Below, piece after piece: positions 28,193-38,600 of a DNA stretch of 64,000 bases. Below the pieces are notes generated by a model that saw only the letters and a program-made list of their open reading frames with translations, had not been told where the DNA came from and ran no database searches. The DNA is from MFD04580-c1 sp963702995 (GTDB lineage Bacteria; Planctomycetota; Phycisphaerae; Tepidisphaerales; Tepidisphaeraceae): the NCBI GenBank assembly GCA_963702995.1, contig OY969783.1, positions 744,001 to 808,000 on the forward strand, given 5' to 3'. How positions within the stretch are numbered: the first letter of the stretch is position 1; the number at the start of each line of letters is the position of its first letter. A program made the position numbers and the translations under genes.

Positions 28193-28969
28193 CTATCCGG
28201 CACAGACCGGGATCGCCCGGGGCGGCCTCAGGTGGCCTCTAGGCGTCAGGACGATCGTCTCGGCCCCCGTCAGCCGACCGTCAATCACGTCCTCAAGGCC
28301 CCAGATCTGGTAACGGATAGTAAAGTGCGACGGGTCAGCCGGGTCTGATTGGCCCGCGAAGATACGCAGATTCGCGGTCGTCGAACCTTCTTCATATCGT
28401 TCTGGAATGATGATGTTCGTCGAGGAGCAGGGCGAAGCAATCTTCGCCGACCACGAGACGGGACGATAGATGGATGAGATCAGGTTGACCGAGCCCCGCA
28501 AGCCGGCGTCCATCAGGTCCTGGCTGTAGTCGATCCGAATGAGTCGTCGCGAGCCGTCGGCCGCCTGAAGCTCGTGTAAAAAGGCGATCGCGCCCGATGA
28601 CACGTTCGTAGTAGAACCTCCGGCGATTTCGATCGCCTCGAAATCTTCCCAACAGCGCGGCACCCGGCAAAGCGGTGCGGGACCGACGAGAGAACAGGGC
28701 CTGATGCTCGAAATACCCGCCTGATCCTGCTTGCGAAATTCAATGAACCGGGCCGGGTCGCTCTCAAAGACGATCTCGTCGGGTGGCGCCGTGAAATGCC
28801 CGCATCAATACCGGGCGTAGAAGAGGTTTACCGCTTTCAGGCACTTGGGCGCGAACGGCAATCCACAGGCAACGGCGACAACGAACGCGGCTGCCCATGC
28901 ACCGCGCCGCCAGCGGCGGCGGATTGGCGGCCGGTGGCCGTAGTCGAGTTGGGACGTGGCGGCGGTCAT
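28193..28969 (-). pseudogene. Third copy (paralogue C) with an in-frame TGA
   Basis: Read through, this is a 258-codon member of the same family: TAATSQLDYGHRPPIRRRWR, a membrane span (AWAAAFVVAVACGL), NLFYARY, then TGA at 28805-28807, then CGHFTAPPDEIVFESDPARF, CWEDFEAIEI, FLHELQAADGSRR and LRIFAGQSDPADPSHFTIRY. The stop falls where both paralogues have Gln before a conserved Cys. The frame is kept on both sides, unlike the indels elsewhere here, so it may be a nonsense mutation or base-call error. Residues after the stop remain well conserved. Confidence 0.7.
28805..28807 (-). other. In-frame TGA in paralogue C
   Basis: The codon aligns with Gln in YVQRQC and YAQHQC of the two paralogues and is followed by a conserved Cys codon. 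No frame change accompanies it. Confidence 0.75.
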
Positions 28970-29023
28970 GAGTACGCGATTGTCATCCTACCTCACCACA
29001 TCGCGCGGCATTCCGACAAAATT

Positions 29024-29146
29024 GTAGGGCGTGGTTCACCACGCCTCCGCGTGAGGCGGCGTGGTGAACCACGCCCCACATTTTCTCCGGTGCTGAACGC
29101 GGTGCGGTCCATACCGGGGCGGACGGCACACGGAGTGTGCCTGCTA
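29024..29146. repeat. Cluster of 7-bp-arm palindromes
   Basis: GGCGTGG-ttca-CCACGCC (29028-29045) and GGCGTGG-tgaa-CCACGCC (29058-29075) form a larger inverted pair preceded by gtag. A degenerate gcggtcc half-site (29104-29110) and GGCACAC-gga-GTGTGCC (29125-29141) follow. Two different cores therefore sit side by side in one cluster. Confidence 0.8.
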
Positions 29147-29156
29147 CGATGGAAGA

Positions 29157-29189
29157 AGCCCCGGCCGCTTCGCGCGCCGGGGCTTTTTT
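29157..29189. terminator. Hairpin downstream of the GSIII gene
   Basis: AGCCCCGG pairs with CCGGGGC across about 12 nt; six T residues follow on the plus strand, and a weaker cttctt follows on the minus strand. It lies about 30 bp beyond the minus-strand GSIII stop, but the T-run best fits plus-strand termination. Confidence 0.55.
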
Positions 29190-29219
29190 CGTCCCACTTT
29201 GTCGCGAAGGCGCTTCGCG

Positions 29220-31400
29220 TTACTTCACGAAGAGCATTTCGCGGTAGGTCGGCAGGGGCCAGATCGAATCGTCGATGATCGTTTCGAGCTTGTCGGCGGC
29301 CGTGCGGAGTTCGGCCAGGGCGGGGAAGACATGCTCACGCATGTGCTTCGCGTGGGCGTAGGCGTCGCCGTCGCCGTGGTGGCCGGCGGCCTTTTCCAGG
29401 CCGTTGATGCCGCGAACCAGGTCATTGATCGTGCTGACCAGCGTGCCGAACATCTCCAGGCCGGCGGGGGTGGCGGCGCCGGCAGCCTTGGCGGCCGCGA
29501 TGCTTTCGCCGACTTCCTTCTGGGCCTTCAGGGCGGCCGGCAGGATCATCGTCTTGGCCATCATAATCGCCGTCTGGGCCTCAATGTTCAGCGTCTTGAC
29601 GTACAGTTCCGACAGGATCACGAAGCGGCTCTGAAGCTCCTTCTCCGTGTAGACCTTGTACTTGGCAAACAGCTCGACCGTGTCCTTGCGGGTGATGACC
29701 GGTAGGGCATCGACGGTGTTCTTCATGTTCGGAAGGCCGCGCTTCTCGGCTTCCTTGTGCCACTCTTCCGCATAGCCGTTGCCGTTGTACAGGACCTTCT
29801 TGCTCTCCTTGACGATCGGGGGGAGCAGTTCCTGGATGGCCTTGTTGAGGTCCTTGCCCTGCTTCACTTCGCCCTCGAGCTTCGTCGCCATGTAATCGAG
29901 CGACTCGGCGACGATCGTATTGAGGACGGTGTTCGGGCCGGCGATGTTGGCGCTGGAGCCGACGGCGCGGAACTCGAACTTATTGCCCGTGAAGGCGAAC
30001 GGCGACGTGCGGTTGCGGTCGCCCGCTTCCTTGGGCAACGGCGGGAGGACGCTCACGCCCGTGATGAACGTGCCGCCCTGCTTGCTGCTCTTGGCGCCAC
30101 CCTTCTCGATCTGCTCGAAAACATCGATGAGCTGCTCGCCGAGGAAGACGCTGATAATCGCCGGCGGGGCCTCATTGGCGCCCAGGCGGTGGTCGTTGTG
30201 GGCCGACGCGATCGACAGCCGCAGGATCTCGCTGTACCGGGCCACCGCGCGGATCACGGCCGTGCAGAAGACCAGGAACTGGGCGTTGTCGTGCGGGTTC
30301 TCGCCGGGGTTGAGCAGGTTCTCGCCCAGATCGGTGGACATCGACCAGTTATTGTGCTTGCCCGAGCCGTTGACGCCGGCGAACGGCTTCTCGTGGAGCA
30401 GGGCGACCAGGCCGTACTTGTCGGCCGTCTTGCGCATCACTTCCATCGTCAGGTTCTGGTGATCGATCGCGAGGTTGCTCAGCTCGAACAGCGGGGCCAG
30501 CTCGTACTGGCTGGGGGCCACTTCATTGTGGCGCGTTTTGGCCGGGACGCCGAACTTGAACAGTTCCAGCTCCGCGTCGGCCATGCAGGCGAGCACGCGC
30601 TCGGGGATGACGCCGAAATACTGGTCTTCCAACTCCTGCCCCTTGGGCGGCGGCGCCCCGAACAGCGTGCGGCCGGTGGTGACCAGGTCCGGCCGCAGGT
30701 AGTAGAAGGCCTTGTCGATCAGGAAGTATTCCTGTTCCGGGCCGACCGTCGTGAACACGTGCTGGGCGGCCGTGTTCCCAAACAGCCGCAGGATCCGCAG
30801 CGCCTGGGTGTTCAGGGCGTCCATCGAGCGAAGGACGGGCGTCTTCTTGTCGAGCGCTTCGCCGGTCCAGCTCAGGAAAGCCGTGGGGATGACGAGAGTG
30901 TACCCATTGGGGTTCTCAACGACGTAAGCCGGGGAGGTCGGGTCCCAGGCGGTGTAGCCGCGCGCTTCGAACGTGGCGCGGAGGCCGCCGGAGGGGAAGC
31001 TCGACGCGTCGGGCTCGCCTTTGATCAGCTCTTTGCCTGAAAACTCGGCAATCGCGCCGCCGGAGCCGTCGGGGGTCAGGAAGCTATCGTGCTTCTCGGC
31101 CGTGATGCCGGTCATGGGCTGGAACAGGTGGGTGTAGTGGGTTGCCCCTTTTTCCATCGCCCAGTCCTTCATCGCGACGGCGACAGCATCGGCGATGGTT
31201 GGGTCGAGCGGGGCGCCCTGCTTCACGGTCTTCTGCAGCGCCTTAAAGATCGGCTTGGGGAGCCGCGCTCGCTGGGTCTCCTCGTTAAAGACATTGATGC
31301 CGAAAAGATCCTTCACGTGAACCGTCTTGAAATCGATGCGGTTGAGCACGTGCTTGGCGCCGGCGATGGCCCGGATCGCCTCCTGGCGAGCGTTGGACAT
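29220..31400 (-). CDS. glnN: Glutamine synthetase type III
   Basis: Large-form (GSIII) glutamine synthetase, which makes glutamine from glutamate, ammonia and ATP. At 726 aa it has the GSIII length. Signatures include GPEQEYFLID, NEVAPSQYELAP, EKPFAGVNGSGKHNNWSMST and NDHRLGANEAPPAI, with the GSIII-type N-terminal region (VKDLFGINVF). AGGAG lies about 7 bp before the ATG at 31400. A second, unrelated-type glutamine synthetase (GSII) lies 1.1 kb upstream with adenylate kinase between, all on the minus strand. No nitrogen-regulator site was recognised. Confidence 0.96.
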   Translation of the reverse strand: MSNARQEAIRAIAGAKHVLNRIDFKTVHVKDLFGINVFNEETQRARLPKPIFKALQKTVKQGAPLDPTIADAVAVAMKDWAMEKGATHYTHLFQPMTGITAEKHDSFLTPDGSGGAIAEFSGKELIKGEPDASSFPSGGLRATFEARGYTAWDPTSPAYVVENPNGYTLVIPTAFLSWTGEALDKKTPVLRSMDALNTQALRILRLFGNTAAQHVFTTVGPEQEYFLIDKAFYYLRPDLVTTGRTLFGAPPPKGQELEDQYFGVIPERVLACMADAELELFKFGVPAKTRHNEVAPSQYELAPLFELSNLAIDHQNLTMEVMRKTADKYGLVALLHEKPFAGVNGSGKHNNWSMSTDLGENLLNPGENPHDNAQFLVFCTAVIRAVARYSEILRLSIASAHNDHRLGANEAPPAIISVFLGEQLIDVFEQIEKGGAKSSKQGGTFITGVSVLPPLPKEAGDRNRTSPFAFTGNKFEFRAVGSSANIAGPNTVLNTIVAESLDYMATKLEGEVKQGKDLNKAIQELLPPIVKESKKVLYNGNGYAEEWHKEAEKRGLPNMKNTVDALPVITRKDTVELFAKYKVYTEKELQSRFVILSELYVKTLNIEAQTAIMMAKTMILPAALKAQKEVGESIAAAKAAGAATPAGLEMFGTLVSTINDLVRGINGLEKAAGHHGDGDAYAHAKHMREHVFPALAELRTAADKLETIIDDSIWPLPTYREMLFVK

Positions 31401-31646
31401 GGACTACTCCTGTAGAGGGGCTTCGGAGATTGGACCCGAACCATCAGCCCGGATGGGCGGGACACAGCGGCTTAACATCTTCTTCGCCTCACCACGGGGC
31501 GTCAAATGGAGAGCGTTCGTCGAGCCCCAAGCCCAGCCCGATGCAGGGCATGGAGCGGATTTTGAGGCTCTGGAAGTGGTGGGAAGCCGGCGTGGCGGAT
31601 GCGGGCGGGCGGCCCGCGGTGGGGGCTCATGAGGCGGGGTCGAACA
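31401..31646. other. Intergenic region between GSIII and adk
   Basis: About 246 bp; the GSIII ribosome binding site (AGGAG) lies at its left edge. No gene, clear promoter or terminator recognised. Confidence 0.5.
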
Positions 31647-32297
31647 TCAAGCTTTGGCGGCCGCGGTGAGGCCGAGCTTCTCCCGGATCTCGACCTGCAC
31701 TTCATTGGACGGGCGGGAGCCATCCACGCCGACAATCAGCTCTTTCTTCCGAAACAGGTCGAGGATCGGCTTGGTCTTGTTGTGGTAGTCGGCAATGCGG
31801 TTCGCGACGGCTTCGGGGTTGTCGTCGGCGCGGGAGGTCAGCGGCCCTTCGCAGACGTCGCACACCGCCGGGTTGGCTGGGCGGTGAAAGATCAGGTTGT
31901 AATCGAGCCCGCAACGCGAACAGAGGCGACGGTTCAGCACCCGATCCCGGACGTATTGATCGCTCAGGTCGATCTGGATCACGGCGTTGATGTCATAGCT
32001 TTCCAGGAAGAACTCGGCCTGCCTGCGGTTGCGCGGGAAGCCGTCGAGGATGAAGCCGAAGTTCCAGTCGTGCTGGTCGAGTCGATCGCGAACGATTTCT
32101 TCGACGATCTCGTCCGAGACAAGCTCCCCGGCCGCCGTGCCGCGGGCGATTCGCGCCGCCAGCTTCGTATGGCTTTGAATATGCCACCGGAAGATGTCGC
32201 CGACGCTGATGTGAATCAGGTCGAAGTCCCGGCAGAGCATCTTCGCCTGGGTTCCCTTCCCGCAGCCCTGGATCCCCATGATGACATACTTGTACAT
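31647..32297 (-). CDS. adk: Adenylate kinase with zinc-type lid
   Basis: Converts ATP and AMP to two ADP. The P-loop GIQGCGKGTQ is at the N-terminus, DGFPRNRRQAEF is the nucleotide-binding helix, and the LID has CSRCGLDYN and CDVC cysteine pairs typical of zinc-stabilised lids. Length is about 216 aa from the ATG at 32297; the frame extends upstream but that part is Arg-rich and unlike the family. It lies between two glutamine synthetase genes on the same strand. Confidence 0.95.
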   Translation of the reverse strand: MYKYVIMGIQGCGKGTQAKMLCRDFDLIHISVGDIFRWHIQSHTKLAARIARGTAAGELVSDEIVEEIVRDRLDQHDWNFGFILDGFPRNRRQAEFFLESYDINAVIQIDLSDQYVRDRVLNRRLCSRCGLDYNLIFHRPANPAVCDVCEGPLTSRADDNPEAVANRIADYHNKTKPILDLFRKKELIVGVDGSRPSNEVQVEIREKLGLTAAAKA

Positions 32298-32441
32298 GAC
32301 GCGATCCCTGGCCCGCCCGCAGGCGAAGCACGAACGGCGCGGACGGTTCACCATCAGCCGTAAAACGGTCGGTAGGAAAGAAGAGGCGCCGACCCACCCT
32401 CAGCGCCCCAATCGATCGCGCACGACCACCGGGGCGGCCGG

Positions 32442-32478
32442 AAAAAAACAACGCCGCTCGGTGAAGGGCGGCGTTGTT
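32442..32478 (-). terminator. Rho-independent terminator after the GSII gene
   Basis: On the minus strand AACAACGCCGC pairs with GCGGCGTTGTT (32447-32478) and is followed by a run of T (32448-32442). It lies 55 bp beyond the GSII stop in the right orientation. Confidence 0.85.
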
Positions 32479-32532
32479 GGAAAGATTTTCTCTTCATCCC
32501 CCGCCGAGTGGTTCGGAGCGGGGCGGATCTGG

Positions 32533-33555
32533 TCACTTGGGCAGCGGAACTGTCTGGATCGTCTGGAGAATGCGGCTGGCGATCTTGTAGGGGTCGCCTT
32601 CGGAGTTCGGCCGCCGGTCTTCCAGGTAGCCCTTGTAGTCGTTCTTGGGCATGCTGTTGGGGACGCGAATCGACGCGCCGCGGTTGGCCACGCCGTAGTT
32701 GAACTTGTCGATCGATTGCGTCTCGTGCAGGCCGGTCAGGCGCATGTGGTTGTCGGGCCCGTAGACGGCGATGTGCTCGTCCTTGTACTTGTCGAAGGCG
32801 GCCATGAGCGATTCGAAATAGGCCTTGCCGCCGACTTCGCGCAGGTACTTGGTCGAGAAGTTAGAGTGCATCCCCGAGCCGTTCCAGTCGGTCTTACCGA
32901 GCGGCTTGCAGTGGTAGTTCACCTGCACTTCGTACTTCTCGCAGAGGCGGTTCAGCAGGTAACGGGCCATCCACATTTCGTCGGCGGCCTTCTTCGAGCC
33001 CTTGCCGAAGATCTGGAATTCCCACTGCCCCTTGGCGACTTCCGCGTTGATGCCTTCGTGGTTGATGCCGGCATCGAGACAGAGGTCCAGGTGCTTCTCG
33101 ACGATCTCGCGGGCGATATCGCCCATGTGGTTGTAGCCGACGCCGCAGTAGTAGCGACCCTGTCCCTCTTTCGGGAACCCTTCCTTCGGGAAGCCGAGGG
33201 GCAGACCGTCCTTATAGAGGAAATACTCCTGCTCGAAGCCGAACCAGGTTTCCGGGTCGTCCAGGATCGTCGCCCGCGCGTTCGTGGAGTGGGGCGTAAG
33301 GTCGTGATGCAGGACCTCGCACAGCACCAGCACGCCGTTGATGCGGGTGGTGTCGAGATACCGGGCGACTGGCTTGAGCACGCAGTCCGAGTTATGCCCT
33401 TCGGCCTGCTGCGTCGAGCTGCCGTCGAAGCCCCAATTGGGCAACTGTTCCAGGGACGGGAACCCCTCAAATTCCTTGACAAGGGTCTTCCCGCGGAGGT
33501 TCGGGACGGGCTGGTAGCCGTCGAGCCAGATGTATTCCAGTTTGAACTTTGGCAT
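32533..33555 (-). CDS. Glutamine synthetase, GSII (eukaryotic-like) type
   Basis: A 340-aa glutamine synthetase of the short beta/GSII group. It shows PNWGFDGSSTQQAEGHNSD, GFEQEYFLYKDG, NAEVAKGQWEFQIFG, DWNGSGMHSNFSTKYL and NRGASIRVP, all characteristic. A small in-frame repeat, GFPKEGFPKEG, occurs where relatives have a single Pro/Gly-rich loop. A good terminator follows. With GSIII next door, this genome segment carries two evolutionarily distinct isoenzymes. A regulatory split between them is plausible but not shown by the sequence. Confidence 0.95.
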   Translation of the reverse strand: MPKFKLEYIWLDGYQPVPNLRGKTLVKEFEGFPSLEQLPNWGFDGSSTQQAEGHNSDCVLKPVARYLDTTRINGVLVLCEVLHHDLTPHSTNARATILDDPETWFGFEQEYFLYKDGLPLGFPKEGFPKEGQGRYYCGVGYNHMGDIAREIVEKHLDLCLDAGINHEGINAEVAKGQWEFQIFGKGSKKAADEMWMARYLLNRLCEKYEVQVNYHCKPLGKTDWNGSGMHSNFSTKYLREVGGKAYFESLMAAFDKYKDEHIAVYGPDNHMRLTGLHETQSIDKFNYGVANRGASIRVPNSMPKNDYKGYLEDRRPNSEGDPYKIASRILQTIQTVPLPK

Positions 33556-33994
33556 ATGGGTTCGGTTGTCCGTTTCCTAGGCAGGTCGCGCCGATTCGAC
33601 CCTGTTGTGGTTGGTTTTGAAGCAGACGCAGAGCGCTTTTTCGGCAGATAACCGCATACGCAAATGGGATGCCGGGGTCAGCAGCTAGGTTTTTATCGGA
33701 CACCTTGGCGCATTCAGCCTTACGAACGCACGAGCGTCGGTGATGGTTTAACCGACTGCTTCGTTCTGGGCGGGAGATGCACGAAGGAAAGGGACCCTTA
33801 CCCCAACCCTCTCGCATGGCTACATAGAAGAGGGGGAACTACAAACCCAGGCTACGTGAACCTATGGTCCCCTCTCCCATGTACGCATGGGAGAGGGTTA
33901 GGGTGAGGGCTTCCTTCAGGCGTCGTTCAGGAACCGAAAACGACGAGATTTGAGCGAAATGAACACATTCGGCACCCCTCGTTTGATACAGTGC
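33556..33994. other. Repeat-containing intergenic region upstream of GSII
   Basis: About 440 bp with no gene recognised. The right half holds two facing copies of the CCCTCTCCCATG-type hairpin. The GSII promoter should lie in the left half; I could not identify a sigma-54 site or a clear -35/-10 pair. Confidence 0.6.
33793..33912. repeat. CCCTCTCCCATG hairpin repeats, facing pair
   Basis: A perfect 12-bp stem, CCCTCTCCCATG (33870-33881) and CATGGGAGAGGG (33886-33897), closes a 4-nt loop tacg and is followed by ttagggtgagggc. A degenerate copy in opposite orientation lies at 33793-33834. A related copy is at 40811-40851. Confidence 0.8.
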
Positions 33995-35155
33995 CTAGTT
34001 CGCCCGCAGTTCGCTGGGCGGAGCGCCTTCTTTTCCGACAGCGCGGCGCGATGAGCTGCCGGCGGAGGCGACGGCTCCGCCGGCACCCGGGGCCGCGCCG
34101 TCCACCGGCCTCCCGAAGATCATGCGGCCGGCGCTGGTTTGCAGGGCGCTCGTCACCACCAGTTCCACCTCTTCGTTCAGCCGCGAGCGGCCCTGCTCGA
34201 CGACAACCATGGTCCCGTCGGGCATGTACCCGACGCCCTGGCCGGCGCCTTCACCCGGCTTGATCAGACGGACGGTGAGCTTTTCGCCCGGCAGGACGAT
34301 CGGGCGCAGGGCGTTGGAGAGGTCGTTGATGTTGATCACCTCGACCTCACGCAACTGGGCGACCTTGTTCAGGTTGTAGTCGTTCGTCAGCACGCGGCCG
34401 TTCAACTCCTTCGTCAGCGCCAGCAGTTTCTCATCGACGCCGGAGATCGTCGCTTCGTCGCGGAAGTGCCCTTCGTAGATGATCGTCTCGGTGTGATCGG
34501 CCTCGCGGAGGCGCGTCAGCACCTCCAGCCCCCGGCGGCCGCGATTGCGTTTGAGCTTGTCGCCGCTGTCGGCGACCGCCTGGAGCTCTTCCAATACGAA
34601 CCGAGGGACGACGAGCTGGCTGTCAAACACGCCCGTGGCCGCGATCGCTTCGATGCGGCCGTCGATTAGGGCGCTGGTGTCCAGCACGATCGGCCGCATC
34701 CCTTTGGCCTGCTTGCGGAACTCCACATACGGGATGACGAATCTGAAATCATCCTTCGTCTGGAGGACGAAACTAATCGACAGGTAGCACGTGACGACGC
34801 CGACCATCATCGTGATGAACTGCCGCAGGGCATCCTGCCGAGCCACGAACGCGTCGAGGGCCTTCCCGTTGAGACCTTCACCATGCCACTGCTGGATGAG
34901 GAGTCGGATGACGAAGCTCAGTGCGTAGGCGACAGCGATGCCCACCATCAGGCCGAAGAACGTCCCGGAGAGCAGCGCGACCTTGCTCCGCGCCGATACG
35001 ATGTCGAGGATCACGAAGAAAAGCCCGATGGCCAGCGACCCCGCCATCGCCAGCCACGTATATGCCCCCAGGAACTGGCTGGGCTGCTGGAGGTAAAACC
35101 ACCCAACCGCCGCCATTAAGAGGATGAACAGGGCGCGGAGAACGTGAAGCACCAT
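33995..35155 (-). CDS. YacL-like membrane protein with PIN and TRAM domains
   Basis: A 386-aa protein with about four N-terminal membrane helices, then a PIN nuclease-like domain (IVLDTSALIDGRIEAI; LVVPRFVLEELQAVAD; LTNDYNLNKVAQ) and a TRAM RNA-binding domain (LIKPGEGAGQGVGYMPDG). This is the YacL layout, an integral membrane protein with a predicted RNase domain. Conserved PIN acidic residues are present (D in LDTS, E in LEEL, D in TNDYN). The C-terminal 35 residues are Gly/Ala/Ser-rich. It is divergent from the PSD1 gene. Confidence 0.88.
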   Translation of the reverse strand: MVLHVLRALFILLMAAVGWFYLQQPSQFLGAYTWLAMAGSLAIGLFFVILDIVSARSKVALLSGTFFGLMVGIAVAYALSFVIRLLIQQWHGEGLNGKALDAFVARQDALRQFITMMVGVVTCYLSISFVLQTKDDFRFVIPYVEFRKQAKGMRPIVLDTSALIDGRIEAIAATGVFDSQLVVPRFVLEELQAVADSGDKLKRNRGRRGLEVLTRLREADHTETIIYEGHFRDEATISGVDEKLLALTKELNGRVLTNDYNLNKVAQLREVEVININDLSNALRPIVLPGEKLTVRLIKPGEGAGQGVGYMPDGTMVVVEQGRSRLNEEVELVVTSALQTSAGRMIFGRPVDGAAPGAGGAVASAGSSSRRAVGKEGAPPSELRAN

Positions 35156-35608
35156 CTGTTTCTTCCCGATCTAGAGCCCCCGGGGTGCCTCTGCCGTCAC
35201 GTCGAAGCGACCTCGCCGCCATGGCCTCTTCTCGGCGGAAGGTCGCAATATACGGGCTCACCCGTCGTCGGTCTATATTATCTGGGCGACGCAACCGGCG
35301 TTGAATCATCACAAGGCGTCGGTGTCGCCCAAGGCGCGCAAACGGCGGCCGCGTTGGAGGCTATTGAAACAGGAGGCAGGGAACGCCCTTGGCGGCCGGC
35401 CACGAGATCTTACAGATTCGCGGACGGCCGGTTGCCTCGCTTGCCCGGCCGATGGACAATGCAATTTCCTGCGTCTCCGGTTGGATTCCGACGGGCGGCG
35501 CGGGTCGATGGGAGATCAGGTCGCTCGTGCGTTTCAGGCGCCGTGACCGGCGCCCGCGCGGCAGACGGTCTTCCACGATCGTCTTATAGAGAAGGAGCGA
35601 AGCACCGG
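35156..35608. other. Divergent intergenic region before the PSD1 gene
   Basis: About 450 bp without a recognisable gene. GAAGGAG at 35591-35597 is a good ribosome binding site for the ATG at 35609. Promoters for both flanking genes should lie here, but none is convincing. Confidence 0.5.
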
Positions 35609-38600
35609 ATGCAGTTAAGACCATTTGCAATCGTGATCGCGCTTGGGGCCATCGTGCTCTGCGGGCGCGGGCTTGCGCGCGCCGACGAGAAGGAACCGAC
35701 GAAGGAAGGCGTGGAGTTCTTCGAGAAGAACATCCGCCCCGTGCTCTCGGAGAGCTGCTACCGCTGCCACAGCCAGGACGCGGCGGACAAGAAAAAGCTC
35801 AAGGCCAAGCTCAAGCTCGATTCGTGGGAAGGCATCGCCAAGGGCGGCGACTCGGGAGACCCCGGCGTCACCCCCGGCGACCCGGAGAAGAGCGCGATCA
35901 TCAAGTCGATTCGCTACCAGAACAAGGGCGACGACGAAGGCCTGAACATGCCCCCCAAGAACAAGAAGACTGGCGCCGGCGGGAAGCTCCCCGACGACGT
36001 CATTAAAAAGTTCGAGGAGTGGGTCAAGATGGGCGCGCCCTATCCGAAGGACGCGAAGAAGTCGGCTTCAACCGGGGGGCGCGCCGATGCCGGCGCGTCC
36101 GCCCGGGCGGACGCGGAATCGACTCACTGGGCGTTCGTGAAGCCTGTTGAGCCGAAGCTGCCCGCTGTCAAAAACGTGTCGTGGGTGAAAAACCCGATCG
36201 ATCAACTGGTGCTGGCAAAGCTGGAGGCCCTTGGCCTCCAGCCCAGCCACCCGGCGGACAAGCCCACCCTCCTGCGGCGAGTCACCCTCGACCTGACCGG
36301 CCTGCCCCCGACCGCCGACGACGTTCGGGCATTCGTCAACGACGCCTCGCCCGACGCTTATGAGAAAGTCGTCGATCGCCTGCTCGACAGCCCCCGTTAC
36401 GGGGAACGCTGGGCTCGCCACTGGCTCGACGTCGCTCGCTACAGCGACACCAAGGGGTACGTCTTCCGCGAAGAGCGGCGTTATCCTTATGCCTACACCT
36501 ACCGCGACTGGGTCATCAACGCGTTTAACACCGACCTCCCTTACGACCAGTTCCTCATCCAGCAGATCGCGGCCGACAAGCTGAACCTCGGCGATGACAA
36601 GCGGCCGCTCGCGGCGATGGGCTTCCTCACCGTCGGCCGCCGCTTCCTCAACAGCAGCCCCGACATCATTGACGACCGGATCGACGTGGTCTGCCGCGGG
36701 ACCATGGGCCTCACCGTCGGCTGCGCCCGCTGCCACGACCATAAGTTCGACCCGATCCCCACCAGCGATTACTACTCCCTCTACGGGATCTTTGATAGCT
36801 CGACCGAGCCGAAGCAGCTCCCGCAGATCTCCAGCACCGAGCCGACCCCGGCCTCCATCGCCTTTGAAAACGAGTTGAAGGCGCGGGAGGCCGCGGCCGA
36901 CGATTACCTCCGATCCAAGGTGGACGACGCCCTGAATAAGATGCGCGCGCCCAAAGCGATCGCCGCCTATCTCGTCGCCGCCACGCCGCAGGCTTCGGAT
37001 GAGGCGGTCGATCGTGCCGACCTCAACCGCTCGATGATCAACCGCTGGCGCATGTACCTCGGCGGGGAGGCGGGCGCGAACAGCCCGATCTTCAAGCCGT
37101 GGCACGCGTACGCGGCGCTTCCGGCGACCGACTTTGCCACCAAGGCGGCCGCCGTCAGTCGGAAGCTTTTTGCGACTGATGCCAAGCCTCCGATCAACCC
37201 GCTGATCGCCGCGGAGTTTGCCGACAAGCCGCCGACATCGATCCATGATGTCGCCGAACGTTACGCGGCCGTCCTGGCAACGGCTGACTCCACCAAGCCG
37301 GCGGATGATGAATCGACCGAAATGCTTCGGCAGGTCCTGCGGGGCGACAAGTCCCCCTACGCGCTCAAAACCGATAAAAGCCAGGAGCTCCTGGCGCTGG
37401 TAAAGCGGGACGTGCTTGAAGAGTTCACCAACCTTCGCAACAAGGCGGAGGCGTTCATCGCCACCAGCCCGGACGCGCCGGCGCGGGCGATGGTGCTGGT
37501 GGATGCGCCGAACCCCCATGACGCGGCGATCCACATGCGCGGCAACGCCGGGAACCCCGGCCGCGTCGTGCCGCGTCACTTCCTCGAAGCGTTGTGCAAC
37601 GGGACGCCGACGGCGTTCAAGGACGGCAGCGGCCGCCTCGAGCTCGCCCGCGCCATCGCCAGCCGCGATAACCCTCTGACGGCGCGGGTCTTCGTCAATC
37701 GGGTCTGGATCCAGCATTTTGGCCGCGGCATCGTCCGTACCCCAAGCGACTTTGGCACCCGCAGCGACCCGCCGACGCACCCGGAAGTCCTCGATTTCCT
37801 GGCGGTGCGGTTCATGGATTCGGGCTGGTCAATCAAGAAGCTGCAGAAGCTCATCGTCACCTCGGCGACGTATCAGCAGGCCGTGGACGGCAACCCGGAT
37901 CCGGCGGCCGCGAACAAGGTGGACCCGGAGAACTTTCTCCTCTGGCGGATGAATCGTCAGCGACTCGACTTCGAATCGCTTCGCGATACGCTGCTGGCGG
38001 TGTCCAAATCGATTGACCTGACCGTCGGCGGGCGCGGTTTCGATCTGGCCGACGCTTCGAGCGGCCGGCGCACGGTCTATGCGACGATCGACCGGCAGAA
38101 CCTTCCCAACCTATTCCGCTCGTTCGATTTCGCCAGCCCCGACGCAAGCGCTCCTCAGCGATTCACGACCACTGTCCCGCAACAGGCGCTGTTCTTCCTC
38201 AACAGCCCGTTCGTCCTGAAGCAAGCTAAGGCCTTGGCCAGCCTGCCCGAGGTCGCCTCGGCCGCGAATGCCGACGCTCGGATCCGCGCTCTCTACCTTC
38301 GGGCCTTCGCTCGTCTGCCGGCCGCCGATGAATTGGGAGCGGCGCGCGAGTTCATCAAAGCTGAGGCGGCGGCCCAGCCCGAGCCGCTGGTTGCCTCGGC
38401 CGCCGAGGTCCCCACCACGACCCGTTGGCAATACGGCGTCGGCGCCTTCGACGAGCAGACGGGCAAGGTCGTCGGCTTCCAGCCGCTCCCGCACTTCACC
38501 GGCTCGTCCTGGCAGGGGAGCATGACCATGCCCGATGCGAAGCTAAGCTTCGCGATGCTGACCGCCCGCGGCGGGCATCCGGGCGCTGATGGCGGCCACG

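Noticed and set aside
34883..35546. N-terminal extension of the PSD1 protein
   Set aside because: The frame upstream of 35609 is not protein-like, while the ATG at 35609 has a good binding site and directly precedes a signal peptide.
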